From positions 32,501 to 96,500 of the forward strand of contig JALJCO010000023.1 of NCBI GenBank assembly GCA_023101725.1: DNA of 64,000 nt. Reading direction: 5' to 3'. The notes under the pieces were generated by a model. The model ran no database searches, was not told the origin of the DNA, and saw only the letters and a program-made list of their open reading frames with translations. Both the position numbers and the translations under genes were made by a program. This DNA is from Atherinomorus stipes. Taxonomy: Eukaryota; Chordata; Actinopteri; Atheriniformes; Atherinidae. Positions 1 to 10,490 of the stretch are shown piece by piece; position 1 is the first letter of the stretch; each line of letters starts with the position of its first letter.

Positions 1-275
1 GCACACTTCTGGCACAAGGGGGCACTCACGCCTCATCAACTGCCTTTCCAGCATGTTCGATCTCACAATGATAAAGAATCCTTCAAAAATTCCTGAATCC
101 AGAAGTTGATCCGGATCACCACCAAAATTTAATGGGTTCATCCTTGGACTGAGGCACACGGCTGGTGAAAATTTCAGGTCAATCTGTCCAGTACTTTCTC
201 CGTAAAGCTGCAGACAGACAGACAAACCAACGCTTTTGAAAACATTACCTCCTTGGTGGAGGTAAAGATAGAAAG
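1..275 (+). repeat. RTE-like interspersed repeat, 3' half
   Basis: This stretch matches three other places in the window: 29841-30080 (a different part of the same consensus), 32090-32310 (the same 3' half) and 62590-62790 (inverted). Shared landmarks are a GATCCGGATCACCACCAA core, an AATGGGTTCATCCTTGG box, GTGAAAATTTCAGGTCAATC, a GACAGACAGAC run and a final CTCCTTGGTGGAGGTAA. These landmarks are familiar from a high-copy teleost retroposon; its assignment to RTE-like elements is from memory. No coding capacity is visible. It continues past the left edge of the window. Confidence 0.7.
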
Positions 276-835
276 GAGGATTTTAATCAGGCCCGGATTT
301 AGACAGCCCCACTAGGAGGTGCAGCCAGGTAGCATATAAAGGGGGGCAAAGGTGGCGCAGCCAGAGAATTTTGGGGGTGTCTGTCAAATCCCCCAAACCC
401 CTAAAATGCATAGAAAACTATACTAGCAATGCTATCATCATGTCAGCACATCTATCCATATCTCTGCCTCTCTTTGATCCATTTGATTGGTCTTATTAGG
501 TTTTATGTTGTTTGCTCTTCCTGACACGAACCTCTGCATTTACTCGGGCTTGGGACCAGCACAGAAACTACACTGGCTTGTGTCTGCTGAGGCTCGCTCG
601 CTCGCTTTATCGATAGATCTATCTATCTGTCTATCTATCTCTTTTTTGTGTATTTTTCTGTCATTTTTATTTCTTTAGTTCTTTACACAGTGTAGCTCAT
701 GTTATACATTATAAGATCAGCCGTCTGCTTGCAAAAGTCCTTACAAATGCGTCCATATCGAGGTCTGTTGTGTCCTGTTGAGGCTGCATTTATCTTTGTG
801 TGTGTGTGTGCGTATTTGTTTTTCTTTTTATATCT

Positions 836-1020
836 ATCAAATCAAATCAAATCAAGTTTATTTATATAGCCCTTTACAGTACCCATTGGACACACAAAGT
901 GCTTTACAGGAGGGGTAACAGAAAAACATTGGGACAGGTGGGGGAGGGGAGAAAAAAAAGAAACCACTGTCCCACCCTCTGCAGAGGACGTGATAATGGG
1001 TTAAAAAAAAAAAAAACACC
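836..1020 (-). repeat. Retroposon 3'-end fragment with ATCAA tail
   Basis: An ATCAA-type pentanucleotide run (about 838-858) is followed by TTTATTTATATAGCCCTTTA and an AAAGTGCTTTACAGG box. On the minus strand this is the usual teleost L2/SINE 3' end, where a TAAAG-type box and a TATATAAATA stretch run into a short tandem tail. Only the terminal part is present. The same architecture recurs at 30881-30960. Confidence 0.55.
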
Positions 1021-1030
1021 CTCAGTACAC

Positions 1031-1031
1031 G

Positions 1032-1095
<64 letters not shown>
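1031..1095. repeat. (ATCT)n microsatellite
   Basis: An uninterrupted ATCT tetranucleotide array of about 16 units. The ORF that reads through it as repeated Y-L-S-I residues is an artefact of the repeat. Confidence 0.97.
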
Positions 1096-2107
1096 CTTTT
1101 TATTTCTATCTTTTTTGTGTATTTTTTGTCATTTTTATTACTTAAGTTCTTTACACGGCATGGCTCTTATCAGTCATTATAACATCAGCCGTCTGTTTTT
1201 CTGTGTTAAAGTCCTAACAAATGCGTACATATTCACACCTGTTGTTATAGCCTTCTTGTGAGCCAGAGTAACTTGATTTTTCTCACATGTAACATTGTGC
1301 GGCGGAAGGGGGAAAAACACGAGACAAAGAGGAGAAAGAGCTCTCACATTAGAATGGTTAGAATTTGTGGTGAGTCACTATAGAGGAGCAGTAATGATCG
1401 CTCTGCCGCTGCTAATGCCGCAGTTCTGCTACCGGCAGAATTAAATATTAAATAATTAAATGATTAATTTGACCTCTGTCATTAAATAATTTTTCAATTT
1501 CGGATTTTTGCATGACATCATGTTTGGGGGGGCAGTCATGGCATTTAGGGGGCATTGCCCCTCCTTGCCCATGCCTGTATCCGGCCTCGATTTTAATCAG
1601 AAAAATGGGTCAAAATCAACAAAGAAAAAAAATACATAAGGAAGACATTATACACAAAATGTCAGTATTAAACAAACTGGGTAGATGGCTGCTATGGAAA
1701 CAAGATTTACCAATATCCTAAGGCAATACACACACCACCTTATGGGATGTATTTTGTAATTCCAGACACCAACATCTATTTATACAGGAAATCTCAGGGT
1801 CAGCTAGTTTGAAATAAAGTATTTTGTTCTCAACCTTTTTGTGCATAAATTACAAAGAAGCTTCATGTTTTTACATTCAGTACTTCTACAGACATACAGA
1901 TGCCTTTTTGATATGTTTTTTTAAAAAAAACATGGGATAAAATGTTTTCATATTTGTATAATATGAATAATTCAGCAAAAACATGTCTGTATTATTTCCT
2001 TTTCCTGTTCATAGCTGAGGCACGTTTGGGAATTACTGTGTGTACAGTATGTGTTTACTCTACAGTGGTGCGTTGGATGACTCACTGATGTCCACTGAAG
2101 TGGCAGA

Positions 2108-2674
2108 TAGTGATGCACAATATTATCAGCCTGATATCAGATCGCCCGATATTGGCTTTAAAAATGAATATCAATATCGGCCAAATTTTGGCCTGATATC
2201 GGCCAATATTTTTTTATTTATCCAAATATTTATTTTTGTTTATTCAATAAGGACAGAGCATATTAAAAACAAAGAAAACTTTGAATATGCCAGATTTAGC
2301 CAAAAGGCTAGTTTTCATCTGTTGTCCCTAGCCTTAATATGTAATTAACATATATATCACACATGTTGTTTGGTGGCAAACCCGCGGGAGGCTGGGGGTT
2401 TTTTTGTTGGTTTTTTTCTTCTTTTTTTTTTTTAATCCATTGGGCATGGGAACAACATAAGGCTGCACCCACCGTCCATCATTCTGACTTCTCTGGCAAC
2501 TACTGGATCTGCAACAGATGCAGCAAAAGTGTTTTTCTAATTTTGCACAAGAAATGAGTTTTACATTATTTTCAGCTTTAATATCTCTGTCGTATCTGTA
2601 TCATCATGAGAACCAGAAAATGATCAGTCATCGGTATCTGTGAAAATTTTTCATATGCATTACAGGCATCACTA
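2108..2674. mobile_element. hAT-like MITE with 8-bp target duplication
   Basis: The element starts TAGTGATGCACAATATT and ends GGCATCACTA, so the termini are inverted. It is flanked by GTGGCAGA (2100-2107) and GTGGCAAA (2675-2682), a 7-of-8 match, which fits the 8-bp duplication made by hAT transposases. The interior is rich in CGATATC and GGCCGATAT words and encodes nothing recognisable. The 4850-5508 element shares internal words and looks related. Superfamily is inferred from duplication length and TAG...CTA ends. Confidence 0.75.
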
Positions 2675-2728
2675 GTGGCAAATGTACAAATAACTCAGCT
2701 TTATTTATAAAGCCTTTTAAAACAACTA

Positions 2729-4359
2729 CAGTGGGGCAAAAAAGTATTTAGTCAGCCGCCAATTGTACAAGTTCTCCCACTTACAAAGATGAGAGAGGCC
2801 TGTAATTGTCATCATAGGTATACCTACCTATGATGCCTAACTTTGGTATGCCTAACTTTGTGCGACTGAAAACACACAAGCATCTGAAAGCGTCTCCTTT
2901 TTTGGCAGTCCCCAGTTGTTCCACTGGAAACAGGGAGGTACAGACCCGATTTTCAGATGTTTGTGTGTTTTAAGACGCACAATGTTAAGCACGTCAGTAA
3001 ACTCTAGCTGGCTAATGCTAGCATGCTGTGAAGTGCCGGTGTTGTGCCCCACGGCGACAAACAAACGTGTGTTTTATTATAAAGTTCGGCCCTTCACCGC
3101 GGCGAATCGATCGCTTTGATCCAGCTTTTGATCCAGTATCACTTCAGTCTGGAATGAAAACTTAAGTATGTTTGGAGTTTATACGATTTAAACAGTATAA
3201 CAGAGCAGGAACGGCTGTTGTTAACATGGCCCGAAGGAGGAAGTGTCCAAACACCGGGAAGTTCCGGTAAGCGTGATAATCCCCTATCTTCCTCGATCTG
3301 GGGCTCCACACAAGATCTCACCCCGTGGTATAAAAATGATCACTAGAACGGTGAGCAAAAATCCCAGAACCACACGGGGGGACCTAGTGAATGACCTGCA
3401 GAGAGCTGGGACCAAAGTAACAAATGCCACTCTCAGTAACAGACTATGCCGCCAGGGACTCAAATCCTGCAGTGCCAGACGTGTCCCCCTGCTTAAGCTA
3501 TTACACATCAGGCCCGTCTGAAGTTTGCTAGAGAGCATTTGGATGATCCAGAAGAGGACTGGGAGAATGAAATATGGTCAGATGAAACCAAAATAGAACT
3601 TTTTGGTAGAAACGCACTTCTCGTGTTTGGAGGAGAAAGAATGCTGAATTGCATCCAAAGAACACCATACCTACTGTGAAGCATGGGGGTGGGAAACATC
3701 ATGCTTTGGGGCTGTTTTTCTGCAAGGGGACCAGGACGACTGATCCGTGTAAAGGAAAGAATGAATGGGGCGATGTATGGTGAGATTTTGAGTGAAAACC
3801 TCCTTCCATCAGCATGGCATTGAAGATGAAACGTGGCTGGGTCTTTCAGCATGACAATGATCCCAAACACACTCGGGCAACTAAGGAGTGGCTTCGTAAG
3901 AAGCATTTCAAGGTCCTGGAGTGGCCTAGCCAGTCTCCAGATCTCAACCCCATAGAAAATCTTTGGAGGGAGTTGAAAGTCCGTGTTGCCCAACGACAGC
4001 CCCAAAACATCACTGCTCTAGAGCAGATCTGCATGGAAGAATGGGCCAAAACACCTGCAACAGTGTGTGAAAACCTTGTTAAGACTTGCAGAAAACGTTT
4101 GACCTCTGTCATTGCCAACAAAGGGGATATAACAAAGTATTGAGGTGAACTTTTGTTATTGACCAAATACTTATTTTCCACCATGATCTGCAAATAAATT
4201 CTTTAAAAATCAGACAATGTGATTTTCTGGATGTTTTTTTCTCATTCTGTCTCTCACAGTTGAGTTATACCTATGATGACAATTTCAGGCCGCTCTCATA
4301 TTTTTAAGTGGGAGAACTTGTACAATTGGTGGCTGACTAAATACTTTTTTGCCCCACTG
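2729..4359 (+). mobile_element. Tc1/mariner transposon (complete ends, dead transposase)
   Basis: Termini are CAGTGGGGCAAAAAAGTATT at the left and AATACTTTTTTGCCCCACTG (inverted) at the right. The terminal inverted repeats extend about 95 bp. TA flanks both sides (2727-2728 and 4360-4361), the Tc1/mariner target. Length is 1631 bp, normal for an autonomous Tc1 element. The transposase gene is broken (next entry). It sits inside the L2-like remnant 2695-4835. Confidence 0.95.
3226..4143 (+). pseudogene. Tc1-type transposase pseudogene
   Basis: The gene would encode the cut-and-paste transposase that binds the terminal repeats and inserts at TA. A degraded helix-turn-helix part (3243-3521) has short internal losses compared with the usual N-terminus. 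The catalytic core follows in more than one frame: first Asp in W-S-D-E-T-K (codon 3581-3583), second in Q-H-D-N-D-P-K-H-T (3853-3855), Glu in [10 protein letters not shown] (3955-3957). Between the last two I count 33 residues, one fewer than the 34 usual for Tc1, apparently after an in-frame codon loss. Frames shift near 3240, 3500 and 3670-3810. The C-terminal ORF 3814-4143 ends in a natural stop. Confidence 0.9.
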
Positions 4360-4849
4360 TACAGTTGGAACAAAGTGCTGTGCGCACCAAGCAAATGGTA
4401 CGACAATTAAAAAAACAGAACAATTTAAAAGAATAAAACATTAAAAATAAAAAAGTAAAAATAATTTAAAACAAATACATAAAAAAACAATAAATAAAAA
4501 AAACTAAAACAAGCCACAAAACACAAAAACAGAAAGAGCCTGATGGTGTGTTGAAAGCCAAAGAATACAAATAGGTTTGAAATTGTTTTAAAATGGATAG
4601 TGATGGGGCTTGTCTGATGAGGAGGGGGAGCTCATTCCATAGTTTTGGAGCAGCAACTGAAAAAGCTTTGTCCCCTCTGAGCTTCCGTCTGGACCTCGGT
4701 AGCTCCAGGAGCAGCAGGTCAGTTGACCTGGGGCACCGAGCAGGAATGTAGGGATGGAGAAGCAGAGGTGAGGAGGGGCCAGACCATTTAAAGATTTAAA
4801 CACAAATAAAAGAATCGTAAAGATTAAATTAAATTAGATTAAATTAAAT

Positions 4850-5508
4850 AAACTATGCACGATATAATCAGTGTCCTATCGGTATCGGCCTATATTGGTC
4901 TTAAAACTGAAAATCGGACATCAGCCACCCCACCAATATTTAAACGATATTTAAACGATCAGCCTGCTGTTTCTAAAGTCTAAAAAAAAATAATTAAAAA
5001 AAAAAATTTCTTCTTCAAAAACTTTATTTTTTACAGACTTAAAACTTATAAAGAGAAAAAAAAGGAAAGATTTTAAAAAATGAGAAAAAAAAGAAAAAGA
5101 CTAGGGGCGGGGAAAAAATGATATACAATATGATATGCTGATATCATATTGACATTTAAAAACACATTATCAATCTATTTAACTCACAAAATCCCATGAG
5201 AACTTCACTAAATATCGTGAGAGTTTGAAACAGATGAAACGATGAAAGATTTTGTAGGGGAAAATGGATTGATACCGCATTTTTAAAAATCGATTTGATA
5301 TCGGCATTTGAAAACATTGCAGTATCAATATTTTTTCCCACCCCTATTTTTCAAAGCTTTGGAAACTGATAAAAAAAAACTGGTATTTGCAATGGCTGCT
5401 TATTTTTTTCAGCTTTAATATCGGTATCAATATTGATTATCGGCCACATGAGTTTTAAATTATCGGCATATCGGATATCAGCCAAAATTCCAATATCGTG
5501 CATCCCTA
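4850..5508. mobile_element. hAT-like MITE
   Basis: Left end CTATGCACGATAT and right end ATATCGTGCATCCCTA are inverted copies. Flanks AATTAAAT (4842-4849) and AATTAAAC (5509-5516) agree at 7 of 8 positions. The interior has repeated TATCGG and GATATC words plus A-rich tracts, with no transposase. It sits about 250 bp upstream of the calsyntenin transmembrane exon, in the intron. Confidence 0.65.
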
Positions 5509-5761
5509 AATTAAACCCTCCTAACCTACAAATATACTAGAAAACTGCTGTCAAATAGGCTTCTGCTCTAGCGGATACTATGCATGAACCAACCCCAGCA
5601 CCCACTTCCTGATGCTGTTCCTGATGAAGGTCTTCTAACAAACACAAAATTAACCAGCCAGTAATGGTGCCTGATATTGTATTATGCTTAGCTGCAGCCA
5701 CCGAGGCAACTTTGTCACAGCTGCATTTTCACCTATCCGCCATCTCTCCTCCTGTTCTCAG

Positions 5762-5946
5762 GCGTGCCGAGCGCTGCCACCGTGGTGATCGTCATGTGCA
5801 TCGCGGCTCTGGTGGTGGTCGTGGTGCTGGGCATATACCGCATCCACGTGACCCACCAGCAGGAGGTGAAGCTGACGGAGACGGCAAAGGAGGCGGACGT
5901 CGCCTGGGATGACTCGGCTCTGACAATCACTGTCAACCCAATGGAG
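5762..5946 (+). CDS. clstn3: Calsyntenin, penultimate exon (transmembrane segment and first WDDS motif)
   Basis: Calsyntenins are type I membrane proteins of the cadherin superfamily, found at synapses and on kinesin-1 vesicles. The exon follows a pyrimidine-rich tract and AG (5760-5761) and ends before GT (5947-5948). It begins inside a Gly codon and ends on a codon boundary, in phase with the next exon. It encodes a helix of about 22 residues (A-A-T-V-V-I-V to V-L-G-I-Y), then R-I-H-V-T-H-Q, then W-D-D-S-A-L-T-I-T-V-N-P-M-E, the family hallmark. W-D-D-S is the kinesin light chain binding motif. G-[IV]-Y-R, T-A-K-E-A and the following E-G-P favour clstn3; a clstn1 paralogue cannot be excluded. 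Upstream exons (cadherin and LNS domains) are not in the window. Confidence 0.92.
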
Positions 5947-6721
5947 GTAGGAGGATGTGAAGGTGGAAGGATGCTGTCAGGGAGGAAGCGGGAGATAAAG
6001 CTGAACTGGCTGAATGTTGGTGACAGAAAAGAGACTCATCCAAAACCTCTGTGGAGCTATTGTTAATTAGCACAGACCTGATTTACAGCTATGTTGCACA
6101 ATATGTGGCTGGTTTGGGGGGTTTACAGAAATTTTCTGCACTCGTATCAGAAATTCTGATCTTGATGGGTTGACAAGGCTGATAGGAGCTACACATACTG
6201 AAGGACTTAAATAAATAAATATAAATATAGAATAAGCAATTGTGAATCATGCAAAGCTTCTCCACGGGAGTCCTAGAAAATACCGAGCTGTGAATTAGCA
6301 TAGCAGGTTCCCTTTTAAAATTCCTTCTTTGATCAGTTTGCATCAGCATCTCCTGTCAGAGGGCAAACCTTCATTTACAGTTTGCAAGTTATTGCACTGA
6401 TATTTAGTAAAGTAAATACGATTTGTTGCACTTAAGTTACATCTGATATTCCTGCAATAGAAGTCACAAAATGCAGAAAACAAGTTTTAAAAGCAGTGTT
6501 TGAATAATTTGTGATCATTTACTTGGATATATTAGGATTTAATAGGTTTTCAAAGCTCAATATTGCTCCCTCCCGTTTCCTGTTCATGGTCCTGAACACT
6601 GAAAAGAAGAAAGGAGGAGATTTGCATGTCATCATGCAGAAGAATGTGGAAGCAGATCATTAAATCAAATACAGCTGTGAGTTCAGTTAGCTCGCTGGTA
6701 GTTATTGGGGGCTTTCTCTGC

Positions 6722-6800
6722 ACTCTACAGGCCGAGCATGCCCGTGACATGCACCAGCGCAGTCCAGCTGAGAAGGGCAGCTCGCTACCCAGACACCAAC
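6722..6800 (+). repeat. Short repeat shared with 51740-51812
   Basis: CTCTACAGG, CATGCACCA, GCAGTCCAGCTGAGAAG and CAGCTC words occur here and at 51740-51812 in the same order and strand, with about one mismatch in seven. No termini or coding content can be defined, so the class is unknown. Confidence 0.5.
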
Positions 6801-6971
6801 AAAGCCCAATCCGCAAAACTCTGAACTCACAGGACAATAGTACTCGTTCTTTCATTCTACTTAAATGAACTATGAATTCTACATTTATATATAGAAAGAG
6901 CTTAAACTGTTATCTAAGGGTTTCCAGACACCTAAGAAGCTCCATATTTCACACAATGATTCGAACAAATC

Positions 6972-7763
6972 TTAAAGGAGTGATGACATAACAGTTAAAA
7001 ACTAGTTTATGTTGTTGGCATTACTGCATATGTAAATACTCCAAAAAGAAAAAAACGGCATTTTTTACAGCGGAGTATTGTTTTGAAACGCCAGACCTGA
7101 CTTCCTCAGTAATACAGTTGGGTCCGGTTATGATATGGAGCTTTACCCGGAGACCACGTTGACTTAATTTTGATTGGCTACACCTTATTTGGCTATGACC
7201 TTATTTGGAGAATCTAGGTCAAGCTGCGGTCGGACTTTGCTAAAGGCTAACTGCTAGCAACATGGGCAGTTCAGACAGTGTGAGCTACGTTTATCAGACA
7301 AGACAGCATTTAGAAAATAAATAAACTTACAGGTAATGACAAGGTTGTGTCCCCCTCCCTCAGTGTTGCTGCAGAAGTTTGCTTTTAAATCCATTTGTTT
7401 GAAAATCCAGACCTGACTGCAGAGAAGTTACTACTAGCTCCATACACGAAGCTGAATCAGACAGGGAGGGGGGGGGGAGCGGATGGTGCATAAACAGTTA
7501 GGAGAGAGAGGAGGGGGGGCGCTGTTTACTTGATAGTGTGCTCTTATTGGAGCAATTAAATTACGTAGAATGATAGAACTACGTAGAATGATAAGCTGCT
7601 GTCTGATTCAACCGTTTCTGAGCAGAGAGACAAAGCTGACAGACCATAAACAGGAACTTTGATTCTCACTCTGGACATTCACATGGCCTCATCAGTGCAC
7701 AATAGATCATATTATACACCCAAAACCCCAGAAAAGTACAATTTGATGTCATGGCACCTTTAA
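6972..7763. mobile_element. TTAA-flanked non-autonomous DNA element, family A copy 1
   Basis: TTAA at 6972-6975 and 7760-7763. Terminal words TTAAAGGAGTGATGACAT and (inverted) TTAAAGGTGCCATGACAT match imperfectly. A second copy, sharing nearly its whole interior, lies at 22222-22949. There is no transposase. TTAA duplication is typical of piggyBac and also of Kolobok elements; I cannot choose between them from the ends alone. Confidence 0.75.
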
Positions 7764-8425
7764 CAATGGTCTGGCTGGTTAGTGAAATGTGTTGACAAAC
7801 CATCCCACAGTGACTTCGGTTATCTTAACTAAGGCCTCGTTTACACAATGACGCTTTTTCTAGATGTGCCTATCATTTAGACAGTGCCCGTGTTTTGGGG
7901 AGTCAAAAACACAAAAAATGAAACCACCTTCCAAAGTGGAAAACTTAAACGCTTCACTGAAGCGTTGCCGTGTAAATTGTTGAAAACATTTTGAATTTTT
8001 TTTTAAAAAGTGTTTGTCATCACCAGTAGTCGAGAAGTTTAGGGGGGATGGAAAAACTCATTGGAGATTCTTTTTAATCTGCCTTGAACATAAGAATCTT
8101 CGCTCACATCTTCACTAATTTTTGTTCCCTGACGAGTCCTATTGGTGAAAATAATATAACCACACTGGGGGGGATGGGATTTTTAAACTGGGGGAGACCA
8201 AATGATTTCAACTCAATAAGTTATTTCTGTGTAATTTGGGCTAAAATCAGCACTCAAGCAGTTACTTTGTGATCATCTATGAGCCAAAGGATTTGACTAA
8301 AACGCCACAAGAGAACTCTAAAGCAAAATCAATGATTAACAACAATCATTGTTAAACAAAGACCTGATCAATACCAGCCATGCATGATGGAACTGGTATT
8401 TGTCTGGAATGCCAGTTACCCATCA

Positions 8426-9394
8426 GGGCCCGGTTGTTCAATTCTCGGTTATTTTAACCACTGGTTAATCCCTAACAGTCCGTTAAATCCTTAACCTGCT
8501 GTTAGCTAGCGACTGTTAGCGAAGGACTGTTAAATATGCGTTGTTCAAAGCATGGTTAGTCATGCCGTCAGCTAACGGCACCGTAAAAGTTAACCATAGG
8601 GTTAGCGCCACTGGTTAGCACCAATGTATCCCACAATTCCCCATTTTGTTTACTTCTGGTATTGCAAAAAGTAATGTTGTACGTCTGTCTTCCTCATTGC
8701 TGTGGGGAAGACACGGGGTGCCGACTCTCACTTTATTTTCCCAACGTGAACAGAGCTGCTGTTAGCCACAACATACTCTTCCTCACCCCCCAGTCTCTCT
8801 ATCCTGCCCCATTCTCTTCATAATTATGCGCCCCCCAGCTCATCCGGCCTCACAGCACAGCAAACCCTCAGTAACAGAACACACGGGACACAGAAAGTAT
8901 TGATAAGCAAACGATCCCTTTCACTGCAAAGAAAAAGGCAGAAATTTTTCTGCTGATGAAGAAAATGTCATTCAGATCATAGAAGCAAGATATTAATCTT
9001 TCTAAATAGTCAGTTTGTGTCCACAGTTTGTTGCACGCTCCAAATCAACTCGCAAAGGATTACATAGACCTGATGGCAATCTTTCCCAGAGTGCTGCGCA
9101 GCTCTTCGTTAGAATAATCCCCGATGTCAAAATCAGGGCCGCAATAACCGCCGTCCTTCCTTCTCTGAACTGGCATAATAAATGCAGCATTAGCAACAAA
9201 CGGCAAAATGAGAGAAAACCACACCGTTAAAACTTTAGCGGCGGTCCTTAGGTGTGTTAACTTTAACATCAAGATAACAGGTTAAAGTTAACTGAGTTTT
9301 GAACAACAAGATAACCGGACTGTTAAAGTTAACAGTCGGCTAAATGTATTTAACAGCTGGTTAAAAAATAACTGAGTTTTGAACAACTGGGCCC
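8426..9394. mobile_element. Unassigned 969-bp TIR element with GTTA-rich ends
   Basis: Left end GGGCCCGGTTGTTCAATTCT and right end (inverted) GGGCCCAGTTGTTCAAAACT agree over about 45 bp with few mismatches. Both subterminal zones are packed with GTTAAC, CTGTTA and GGTTAA words, the pattern expected of reiterated transposase-binding sites. A 70-codon minus-strand frame (9060-9272) looks protein-like but is not recognised. Target duplication is not evident. Confidence 0.65.
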
Positions 9395-9419
9395 AGAACT
9401 TCATGCCTGATGCAAAATG

Positions 9420-10110
9420 TTTCATTTAACAGCTTCTGAGTTCAAAATCCCAGTTTTTTTTTTAGCTTTTCTCGGCTAGATACTGTGATACTATGATACT
9501 GTGGGAAAGAAAGTTGCTGCTTTGCAGGAGAGACCCTAGGCTGCTTCCAAGGGATGTAACGATATAAAAATTTAATATCACAGTTATTGTGACCAAACTG
9601 ATCACGGTTATCATTTTTATTGCGGTATTATAGAAATATCCCCAGCATCTTTAAAAACATCCAAAATGGGTCTAAATGTCTACTTTCTGCTTCATAAAGG
9701 GGGAAAAACCTCAAGAGAACTGTCCATGTGGATGCCTTTGTTGCTTTCCGCCATGTTTTTATAAATTAAACATTGCAAACTGAGACTGCTGCTGCTTTTC
9801 CAGCCAATGAGCAGCATCACTGGGAGTTTTTCAAAGTGCAGTAATCAGTCACGGTTTTAACGATGATTACAACTTGAAACGGTATTACTAAATGTGGGAA
9901 TTTTATCACAGTTAACCATTTTATCGGTTATCGCTGCATCCCTACTGCTTCCAAACCACTTTCTTCTTACTTTAGACACTAACTAGCCCCTACAGTTGGA
10001 GATTTTAAGTTGAAAATCCCAGTTTTAAGCTTTTCTCGTGGAGATATTGGGATTGGGAAAAGTAAGCTACTGCTTCACAGGGGAGACCACATGCTGGGGA
10101 GACTACCCCC
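9420..10110. repeat. Unnamed repeat family, also near 62936-63160
   Basis: AAATCCCAGTTT, AAGCTTTTCT, a GGGAAA(G/A)AAAG box, GCTGCTTTGCAGGAGAGACC and GCTGCTTCCAAACCACT occur here and, inverted, at about 62990-63100. A second partial copy runs 9995-10110, and related sequence lies at 8160-8240. The hAT-like element 9549-9944 interrupts the first copy. Confidence 0.6.
9549..9944. mobile_element. hAT-like MITE with perfect 8-bp duplication
   Basis: The element begins AAGGGATGTAACGATA and ends TATCGCTGCATCCCTA. It is bordered by identical CTGCTTCC octamers at 9541-9548 and 9945-9952. The unoccupied target, a single CTGCTTCC followed by AAACCACT, is seen (inverted) at about 63010-63030. The interior is non-coding. 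Confidence 0.88.
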
Positions 10111-10339
10111 CCCCACCTTCACCTCGAGTACTGGTCGTCACATAATGATAACATCACAAACAGCGATCCTACACAAACAGTGAAGGAAAACATCAACAAA
10201 CATGTCGGATTATGCCTGTCTACATGCAGAATTTCTCCTCAAAACGCTTGTGTAATAGTGGAGTTGTCAGAGAAAACAAAACCTACTTTTGCGTTTTTTA
10301 AGCGGAGCATCATCGTGTAAACGTGGCCTAATGTTGTGT

Positions 10340-10490
10340 TTCCCATTTTCCTATAGTTCTGTTTTTTGTGTTACCTGCCATGCATGTTTTTTTACTGTTT
10401 TAGCTTCCTGTTTTTAATGTTGTATCCGCTTGTACAGTGTCCGAGGTTACTTTGAGAAAGCACTTTTCCAATAAAATGTATTATTATTAT
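10340..10490 (+). repeat. LINE 3'-end fragment with (ATT)n tail
   Basis: CTTGTACAGTGTCCGAGGTT, a GAAAGCAC box and AATAAAATGTATTATTATTA form a typical fish L2-like 3' terminus with a trinucleotide tail. The (ATT)n tail resumes at 11104-11139 beyond the inserted MITE, so tail and MITE form a nested pair. Confidence 0.6.

Larger units (their letters stand above)
286..2107. other. Non-coding stretch, presumed calsyntenin intron
   Basis: No exon is recognisable. The stretch holds a short TCTA-type run near 605-640, the retroposon end at 836-1020 and the tetranucleotide array at 1031-1095. The open frames here are short, and one is a translation of the tetranucleotide repeat, so none is supported as a gene. 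It is taken as intron because the next feature on the + strand is an internal calsyntenin exon. Confidence 0.5.
2695..4835 (-). repeat. L2-like LINE 3' remnant, split by a Tc1 insertion
   Basis: The part at 2695-2728 (TTTATTTATAAAGCCTTTTA) continues smoothly at 4362 (CAGTTGGAACAAAGTGCTGT) once the Tc1 element between them is left out. That continuity, with the TA at each junction, shows the remnant was there first. The distal part, around 4588-4803 on the minus strand, reads as a decayed peptide containing K-S-L-N-G-L-A-P, a signature near the C-terminus of fish L2-like reverse transcriptases. Frames are broken and no function remains. Confidence 0.65.
7830..10331. mobile_element. Composite TIR element containing later insertions
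   Basis: The left end AAGGCCTCGTTTACACAATG is mirrored at the right by CATCGTGTAAACGTGGCCT, about 20 bp of inverted similarity. Between them lie the 8426-9394 element, the 9549-9944 hAT-like element and host repeat sequence also found near 62936-63160. No clear target duplication is visible at the outer ends, so the outer boundary is less certain than the inner ones. Confidence 0.55.

Noticed and set aside
800..1261. 153-codon + strand frame
   Set aside because: Much of it is a translation of the ATCT array and of a retroposon end.
3508..4005. 165-codon minus-strand frame
   Set aside because: Antisense shadow of the Tc1 transposase.
5664..5912. 82-codon + strand frame overlapping the calsyntenin exon
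   Set aside because: Out of frame with the exon and crosses its splice acceptor.
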